From Saussurea involucrata (taxonomy: Eukaryota > Streptophyta > Magnoliopsida > Asterales > Asteraceae): a stretch of 64,000 bases of DNA. Location: assembly GCA_033807775.1 (NCBI GenBank), contig CM066317.1, positions 10,809,870-10,873,869 on the forward strand, given 5' to 3'. Every line of letters begins with the position of its first letter. The first letter of the stretch is position 1. The notes beneath the pieces were generated by a model. It saw nothing but the letters and a program-made list of their open reading frames with translations. It was not told the DNA's origin and made no database searches. The position numbers and the translations under genes are program-made. Positions 56,751 to 64,000 of the stretch are shown here, in pieces.

Positions 56751-58090
56751 AGATAACGGAGCAAATAAAAAGTTCCATCGTCGTCTAAGTAAAAACTCAC
56801 CCGTGCTATATTAATTAGGAACTAAGGCCAAAAGGTCCAATTAACCTTAGGTTACTTTGAAACCGAAACCTGGACCAGAATTGGGATGCATGAGACACAG
56901 TCGGTAGTCTGAGCAACCACTACATTTTCTTAAGGAAACAAAACAATACTACGAGCATAACGAAAAATATGCACATGCGAAAAAGATGAGAAAAGAAAGG
57001 ACAATCACACTTGCTTGCCAAATGGTGGAAGAAATCAACAACATGAAGCTGATCAATATCATAAACATCATAAATTTGACCAGATTCACAAAATAGGCAG
57101 GACCTAATTGGAACGTTTTTATCTCGAAATCTAGGGACTTTTTGTGTGTAGAACGATTTAACCACTAAAGAAACCTTTTAAAATTTGAAACGATGAACCA
57201 CCAAAATCAATTACATAATTTCATATCAACTCCAAATTTTCGTAGCGAAAGCAAATAAATCAAATACCTTTCTAAATCCAACACAGGTGAGTACTTTCTC
57301 TTTAGCAAAGAACTTGGAAATAAATGCCTTTGAGGCATCTTGTCAAACACCTTAGGAAACAAAAACAAATTACCTGGATTGGAATGGAAGGAGAGTGAAC
57401 CGTGCGATGGAAAACAAAAAGTGAAGTCCGCATGGAAGAAGAGTTATTGTAACAATTGGCTACTCGTGCAATGCTGGAAAAAAAGCTTCCAATTAAACCC
57501 TGAAATCAAATAGAGAATATGAATGTTAAATCCAATAAAACCCAGAATGCTTTCATATATCTACAGAATGCTTCCAATAAAACCCATATATCAAATAGAG
57601 GAAACAGGGTCAAATAGAGAAAAATCACGATTGTGCAAACTAAGTGATCACAACGAAGCTACACGTGTGTTAAGTTCAAAAATCAAAAAATCGATGAATG
57701 CAAACATCAAAGTAATCTGAGAAGCGAACCAGAAATAAAAAACCTAAATCGATAGTACCTGATTCATTTCTTCGTTGAGAGGGTCGAGAGGAGAAAAGAT
57801 GTGATAGCTAGAAGAAACCCTAAATCGATGGTACCTGATTGTATTTTTTTCGAGAGGAGCGAGAGGAGAAAAGATGCGATAACCAAATCGTCAAGAGTTT
57901 GAGCCGAATCGATGGTACATGATTGTAGAAACCCTAAATTTGCAACCCAGAAAATAAGGGTTCCATTTTTCAAGAAGATGAAGAATCACATAAAAATAAA
58001 ATCATTTTAAACGAAGAACATGTGAAATTACCTATTTTTCATGTTGTTAATCATAGATAGATTCAAGAGAAGATGGTGATTCACATAGAT
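55016..58090. other. Helitron interior, possibly captured gene pieces
   Basis: Mostly AT-rich. A 105-110-bp segment is repeated at about 56212-56325 and 56326-56440 (TCCTTGGATTTAGTTTGCATAA ... TTACATTCACTGGAGGGACA). A (AT)n microsatellite lies at about 56708-56747. 57530-57600 repeats CAGAATGCTT and CCAATAAAACCC. 57760-57960 repeats CTAAATCGATGGTACCTGATT and GAGGAGAAAAGATG. The frame at 57013-57165 is listed separately. Confidence 0.5.
57013..57165 (-). other. Candidate captured exon in the Helitron
   Basis: The minus strand reads VVKSFYTQKVPRFRDKNVPI then RSCLFCESGQIYDVYDIDQL and HVVDFFHHLASK, which looks like real protein rather than chance. An acceptor-like TTTCTTTAG precedes it, and it runs to a possible donor near 57013. 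I could not identify the parent gene, nor join it in frame to a neighbouring exon. Confidence 0.35.
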
Positions 58091-61000
58091 AATCCAAATA
58101 TGGGAGATTTCTGGATGAGACGTTTGAAATTTGAACCGGAGAGTTACTTGGGAGATTGAAAATTTGAAATGCCTTCTCTAGAACAATGAAAAGCCACCTT
58201 GGGCAAACAAAAAGCAAGCGTGCGTCCGGAGATTACACCGGGTGGAATAAAAGGCTTTAATGGGTTGTACATGATGCATAAAAGATAGTAACATTTAAGA
58301 CTTTAAGACTTTTGTGCTTAAAAATGTAGTACTCTATGCTTTAGAAGTTGTCTTTAAGACTTTTGTCTTAGATGCTTTATAAGATAGTATAGATTTGTCT
58401 TAGATGCTTTATAAGATAGTATAGATAATCCAAATATGGGAGATTTCTGGATGAGACGTTTGAAATTTGAACCGGAGAGTTACTTGGGAGATTGAAAATT
58501 TGAAATGCCTTCTCTAGAACAATGAAAAGCCACCTTGGGCAAACAAAAAGCAAGCGTGCGTCCGGAGATTACACCGGGTGGAATAAAAGGCTTTAATGGG
58601 TTGTACATGATGCATAAAAGATAGTAACATTTAAGACTTTAAGACTTTTGTGCTTAAAAATGTAGTACTCTATGCTTTAGAAGTTGTCTTTAAGACTTTT
58701 GTCTTAGATGCTTTATAAGATAGTATAGATAATCCAAATATGGGAGATTTCTGGATGAGACGTTTGAAATTTGAACCGGAGAGTTACTTGGGAGATTGAA
58801 AATTTGAAATGCCTTCTCTAGAACAATGAAAAGCCACCTTGGGCAAACAAAAAGCAAGCGTGCGTCCGGAGATTACACCGGGTGGAATAAAAGGCTTTAA
58901 TGGGTTGTACATGATGCATAAAAGATAGTAACATTTAAGACTTTAAGACTTTTGTGCTTAAAAATGTAGTACTCTATGCTTTAGAAGTTGTCTTTAAGAC
59001 TTTTGTCTTAGATGCTTTATAAGATAGTATAGATAATCCAAATATGGGAGATTTCTGGATGAGACGTTTGAAATTTGAACCGGAGAGTTACTTGGGAGAT
59101 TGAAAATTTGAAATGCCTTCTCTAGAACAATGAAAAGCCACCTTGGGCAAACAAAAAGCAAGCGTGCGTCCGGAGATTACACCGGGTGGAATAAAAGGCT
59201 TTAATGGGTTGTACATGATGCATAAAAGATAGCAACATTTAAGACTTTAAGACTTTTGTGCTTAAAAATGTAGTACTCTATGCTTTAGAAGTTGTCTTTA
59301 AGACTTTTGTCTTAGATGCTTTATAAGATAGTATAGATAATCAAAATATGGGAGATTTCTGGATGAGACGTTTGAAATTTGAACCGGAGAGTTACTTGGG
59401 AGATTGAAAATTTGAAATGCCTTCTCTAGAACAATGAAAAGCCACCTTGGGCAAACAAAAAGCAAGCGTGCGTCCGGAGATTACACCGGGTGGAATAAAA
59501 GGCTTTAATGGGTTGTACATGATGCATAAAAGATAGTAACATTTAAGACTTTAAGACTTTTGTGCTTAAAAATGTAGTACTCTATGCTTTAGAAGTTGTC
59601 TTTAAGACTTTTGTCTTAGATGCTTTATAAGATAGTATAGATAATCCAAATATGGGAGATTTCTGGATGAGACGTTTGAAATTTGAACCGGAGAGTTACT
59701 TGGGAGATTGAAAATTTGAAATGCCTTCTCTAGAACAATGAAAAGCCACCTTGGGCAAACAAAAAGCAAGCGTGCGTCCGGAGATTACACCGGGTGGAAT
59801 AAAAGGCTTTAATGGGTTGTACATGATGCATAAAAGATAGCAACATTTAAGACTTTAAGACTTTTGTGCTTAAAAATGTAGTACTCTATGCTTTAGAAGT
59901 TGTCTTTAAGACTTTTGTCTTAGATGCTTTATAAGATAGTATAGATAATCAAAATATGGGAGATTTCTGGATGAGACGTTTGAAATTTGAACCGGAGAGT
60001 TACTTGGGAGATTGAAAATTTGAAATGCCTTCTCTAGAACAATGAAAAGCCACCTTGGGCAAACAAAAAGCAAGCGTGCGTCCGGAGATTACACCGGGTG
60101 GAATAAAAGGCTTTAATGGGTTGTACATGATGCATAAAAGATAGTAACATTTAAAACTTTAAGACTTTTGTGCTTAAAAATGTAGTACTCTATGCTTTAG
60201 AAGTTGTCTTTAAGACTTTTGTCTTAGATGCTTTATAAGATAGTATAGATAATCCAAATATGGGAGATTTCTGGATGAGACGTTTGAAATTTGAACCGGA
60301 GAGTTACTTGGGAGATTGAAAATTTGAAATGCCTTCTCTAGAACAATGAAAAGCCACCTTGGGCAAACAAAAAGCAAGCGTGCGTCCGGAGATTACACCG
60401 GGTGGAATAAAAGGCTTTAATGGGTTGTACATGATGCATAAAAGATAGTAACATTTAAGACTTTAAGACTTTTGTGCTTAAAAATGTAGTACTCTATGCT
60501 TTAGAAGTTGTCTTTAAGACTTTTGTCTTAGATGCTTTATAAGATAGTATAGATATTCCAAATATGGGAGATTTCTGGATGAGACGTTTGAAATTTGAAC
60601 CGGAGAGTTACTTGGGAGATTGAAAATTTGAAATGCCTTCTCTAGAACAATGAAAAGCCACCTTGGGCAAACAAAAAGCAAGCGTGCGTCCGGAGATTAC
60701 ACCGGGTGAAATAAAAGGCTTTAATGGGTTGTACATGATGCATAAAAGATAGTAACATTTAAAACTTTAAGACTTTTGTGCTTAAAAATGTAGTACTCTA
60801 TGCTTTAGAAGTTGTCTTTAAGACTTTTGTCTTAAATGCTTTATAAGATAGTATAGATAATCCAAATAAGGGAGATTTCTGGATGAGATGTTTGAAATTT
60901 GAACCGGCGAGTTACTTGGGAGATTGAAAATTTGAAATGCCTTCTCTAGAACAATGAAAAGCCACCTTGGGCAAACAAAAAGCAAGTGTGCGTCCGGAGA

Positions 61001-63081
61001 TTACACCGGTGGAATAAAAGGCTTTAATGGGTTGTACATGATGCATAAAAGATAGTAACATTTAAGACTTTAAGACTTTTGTGCTTAAAAATGTAGTACT
61101 CTATGCTTTAGAAGTTGTCTTTAAGACTTTTGTCTTAGATGCTTTATAAGATAGTATAGATTTGTCTTAGATGCTTTATAAGATAGTATAGATAATCCAA
61201 ATATGGGAGATTTCTGGATGAGACGTTTGAAATTTGAACCGGAGAGTTACTTGGGAGATTGAAAATTTGAAATGCCTTCTCTAGAACAATGAAAAGCCAC
61301 CTTGGGCAAACAAAAAGCAAGCGTGCGTCCGGAGATTACACCGGGTGGAATAAAAGGCTTTAATGGGTTGTACATGATGCATAAAAGATAGTAACATTTA
61401 AGACTTTAAGACTTTTGTGCTTAAAAATGTAGTACTCTATGCTTTAGAAGTTGTATTTAAGACTTTTGTCTTAGATGCTTTATAAGATAGTATAGATTTG
61501 TCTTAGATGCTTTATAAGATAGTATAGATAATCCAAATATGGGAGATTTCTGGATGAGACGTTTGAAATTTGAACCGGAGAGTTACTTGGGAGATTGAAA
61601 ATTTGAAATGCCTTCTCTAGAACAATGAAAAGCCACCTTGGGCAAACAAAAAGCAAGCGTGCGTCCGGAGATTACACCGGGTGGAATAAAAGGCTTTAAT
61701 GGGTTGTACATGATGCATAAAAGATAGTAACATTTAAGACTTTAAGACTTTTGTGCTTAAAAATGTAGTACTCTATGCTTTAGAAGTTGTATTTAAGACT
61801 TTTGTCTTAGATGCTTTATAAGATAGTATAGATTTGTCTTAGATGCTTTATAAGATAGTATAGATAATCCAAATATGAGAGATTTCTGGATGAGACGTTT
61901 GAAATTTGAACCGGAGAGTTACTTGGGAGATTGAAAATTTGAAATGCCTTCTCTAGAACAATGAAAAGCCACCTTGGGCAAACAAAAAGCAAGCGTGCGT
62001 CCGGAGATTACACCGGGTGGAATAAAAGGCTTTAATGGGTTGTACATGATGCATAAAAGATAGTAACATTTAAGACTTTAAGACTTTTGTGCTTAAAAAT
62101 GTAGTACTCTATGCTTTAGAAGTTGTCTTTAAGACTTTTGTCTTAGATGCTTTATAAGATAGTATAGATAATCCAAATATGGGAGATTTCTGGATGAGAC
62201 GTTTGAAATTTGAACCGGAGAGTTACTTGGGAGATTGAAAATTTGAAATGCCTTCTCTAGAACAATGAAAAGCCACCTTGGGCAAACAAAAAGCAAGCGT
62301 GCGTCCGGAGATTACACCGGGTGGAATAAAAGGCTTTAATGGGTTGTACATGATGCATAAAAGATAGCAACATTTAAGACTTTAAGACTTTTGTGCTTAA
62401 AAATGTAGTACTCTATGCTTTAGAAGTTGTCTTTAAGACTTTTGTCTTAGATGCTTTATAAGATAGTATAGATAATCCAAATATGGGAGATTTCTGGATG
62501 AGACGTTTGAAATTTGAACCGGAGAGTTACTTGGGAGATTGAAAATTTGAAATGCCTTCTCTAGAACAATGAAAAGCCACCTTGGGCAAACAAAAAGCAA
62601 GCGTGCGTCCGGAGATTACACCGGGTGGAATAAAAGGCTTTAATGGGTTGTACATGATGCATAAAAGATAGTAACATTTAAAACTTTAAGACTTTTGTGC
62701 TTAAAAATGTAGTACTCTATGCTTTAGAAGTTGTCTTTAAGACTTTTGTCTTAGATGCTTTATAAGATAGTATAGATAATCCAAATATGGGAGATTTCTG
62801 GATGAGACGTTTGAAATTTGAACCGAAGAGTTACTTGGGAGATTGAAAATTTGAAATGCCTTCTCTAGAACAATGAAAAGCCACCTTGGGCAAACAAAAA
62901 GCAAGCGTGCGTCCGGAGATTACACCGGGTGGAATAAAAGGCTTTAATGGGTTGTACATGATGCATAAAAGATAGTAACATTTAAGACTTTAAGACTTTT
63001 GTGCTTAAAAATGTAGTACTCTATGCTTTAGAAGTTGTCTTTAAGACTTTTGTCTTAAATGCTTTATAAGATAGTATAGAT
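58091..63081 (-). repeat. Tandem array of 16 Helitron 5'-end units (304 bp)
   Basis: Unit starts on the plus strand at 58091, 58427, 58731, 59035, 59339, 59643, 59947, 60251, 60555, 60859, 61194, 61530, 61866, 62170, 62474 and 62778. Twelve units are 304 bp, three are 336 and one is 335; the longer ones contain a second copy of the 32-bp end TTGTCTTAGATGCTTTATAA plus GATAGTATAGAT. Units are nearly identical, with isolated changes (for example AATCAAAAT at 59339 and 59947, the extra changes in 60859). Each unit ends with the complement of the Helitron start TCTATACTATC. No frame in it is coding. Confidence 0.97.
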
Positions 63082-63806
63082 ATAGATAATGGATTTGGTT
63101 CTTCAAACTACTTCATTTTGACAACAGATTTGGGCCCTCAGATTACTTTTAATTTCCATAACAAATTTGGTCCCTCATTTTATAATAGATTTGGTCCCTC
63201 CCTCAACTTTCATTTTTATGATTTTGTCTCACCCTTTAATCAATTAAATATGATAGCATAAAATATATCTTTTGAACAGATATGTTCTTTTAAAGATAAA
63301 TAATATTTATATACGATAAATATTCAAGCCTTTTTCAGCAAAGCACGAAACAATACTAGGCCTGTAGGCCAGGCTTCAGGCTGTTTTGTGCATCTCTAAA
63401 TTCAAACCCCATTTTGTTCCATTCAAAGGGGGGACGTTAAACATTTCTTTTAATCAAAATTGGTCAAAATTCCAACATGTATACCCTTAAAAGATGCAAA
63501 AAAAAACCTCTGCCTGCACAAGTTGTGCCAGGTTCAAACACTCAGTAACCAAAAAACAAAAAACTAAGCATCTTGCAATTTTTGCAAGTGCATAAACCTT
63601 CACTAACTCGCTACTAAAAAGAATTGCTTCCCACTTTTTTACACCAAAAAATGGTAACTAAAAGGAATGCAAAAAGCTCAATAGATCTCCAATCTGTTAT
63701 ATCTGCAAGCAAGCAATCCAGCAGAGTCATTTCCTCTTCATCTTCACTTCAAAGAATCCCTCTCTTCTGCTGTAATACCCACAAATTCATAATGAATAAA
63801 AGCCAT
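63081..63806. other. Intergenic spacer and 3' flank of the last gene
   Basis: 63090-63210 has three repeats of a TTTGGTCCCTC phrase. 63470-63640 is plain sequence, probably the 3' UTR or downstream region of the minus-strand gene. The 92-aa plus-strand frame (63624-63902) is antisense to the real coding end and is rejected. Confidence 0.45.
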
Positions 63807-63998
63807 TCAATCGATCTCCCCTTCTTCTGGATAATCACCCCGGGCTGGTGGTGGGTCCACCTCTTCTTCTTCCTCTTCATCGTCATCGTCTTTCATGTAT
63901 AAACCAAGCTGCTCCAATGGATTACCTTTTCCCTTCAACTTAAACCTCCCGTCACCACTATCTCCACTAGTTTCATCTAAGAAACTTTCTAAAGGCTC
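63807..63998 (-). CDS. C-terminal end of a plant gene, cut by the window
   Basis: The minus strand reads 63 codons and a TGA at 63807-63809. The sequence runs EPLESFLDETSGDSGDGRFK, GKGNPLEQLGLYMKDD, an acidic run DDDDEEEEEE, then VDPPPARGDYPEEGEID. Acidic tails ending in EEGEI(D/E) occur in nuclear RNA-processing proteins, but I do not recognise this family. There is no intron in the visible part. The start and most of the gene lie right of the window. Confidence 0.7.
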   Translation of the reverse strand, partial: EPLESFLDETSGDSGDGRFKLKGKGNPLEQLGLYMKDDDDEEEEEEVDPPPARGDYPEEGEID

Positions 63999-64000
63999 AG

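Larger units (their letters stand above)
53926..63080 (-). mobile_element. Large non-autonomous Helitron with amplified 5' end
   Basis: Read on the minus strand the element starts A|TCTATACTATCTTATAAAGC at 63080 (plant Helitron start TCTMTAYTA) and ends with a GC hairpin (CCGCATTGCGCGG, about 53937-53950) followed by ACTCAACTAG|T at 53926. Insertion is between A and T with no TSD. Length is about 9155 bp. No Rep/helicase or RPA-like protein was recognised, so it depends on other copies. Over half of it (58091-63081) is a tandem array of its own 5' terminal region. An alternative 5' end 6 bp further out (TCTATATC) cannot be excluded. Confidence 0.75.

Noticed and set aside
57270..57352. A second captured exon upstream of 57165 on the minus strand
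   Set aside because: Splice-like borders exist, but no reading frame joins it to the 57013-57165 segment without a stop codon.
63624..63902. 92-aa plus-strand frame at the right edge
   Set aside because: It is antisense to the acidic coding end on the minus strand; its Phe/Leu/Ser-rich translation is the complement of the Glu/Asp codons.

Overview
This window is nuclear DNA of a eudicot plant. The evidence is GT-AG introns inside recognisable plant genes, AT-rich spacers crowded with nested transposable elements, tRNA-derived SINEs, and a plastid ndhH fragment embedded in nuclear sequence. Several repeat types (LTRs opening TGTAACACC, a MULE with DUF1985 and PB1-like segments, Helitrons ending in a GC hairpin plus CTAG) look like those of Asteraceae, but I infer the family only loosely.

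Host genes: (1) a complete 8-exon RPN7 gene, a 26S proteasome lid subunit (2687-5589, +); (2) a complete 12-exon ABC1/UbiB-type atypical kinase like Arabidopsis ATH9 (10079-15683, +), whose introns hold many small transposons; (3) a small His-rich protein of 77 or 98 aa (24962-25195, -); (4) a 2-exon protein of unknown function (32058-33056, +); (5) an 8-exon Ser/Arg-rich protein of unknown function, 586 aa (47661-53303, +); (6) the 3' end of a gene on the minus strand running off the right edge (63807-63998). All splice phases of the multi-exon genes were checked by hand and close without a frame break. These are unrelated housekeeping or unknown genes, not a pathway cluster.

The rest is mobile DNA. 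From left to right: LTR-type sequences (1-1.7 kb); a SINE (2.1-2.33 kb); Tourist-like and hAT-like MITEs with visible target-site duplications (TSDs); a truncated copia element (LTR, primer-binding site and gag; 16.3-18.7 kb) abutting a 1.65-kb direct duplication (18.7-20.4 and 21.8-23.4 kb); a plastid ndhH fragment (26.6 kb); three solo LTRs (27.9-29.7, 36.6-39.2, 40.4-42.2 kb), two with perfect 5-bp TSDs; a 372-bp Helitron (29.7-30.1 kb); a Harbinger transposase gene broken by one stop codon (33.6-34.9 kb); a complete 4.7-kb MULE with long terminal inverted repeats (TIRs), a perfect 9-bp TSD and no transposase (42.73-47.43 kb), carrying a nested hAT MITE; and a Helitron of about 9.2 kb on the minus strand (53.93-63.08 kb).

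The most unusual structure is in the large Helitron: its 5' terminal region is repeated 16 times in tandem (304-bp unit, 4 units with a 31-32-bp extra duplication), so every unit carries its own Helitron-type 5' end while only one 3' hairpin/CTAG end is present. A second pattern worth attention is that several unrelated LTRs and the MULE TIR each contain a small array of a family-specific, often self-complementary GC-rich word.
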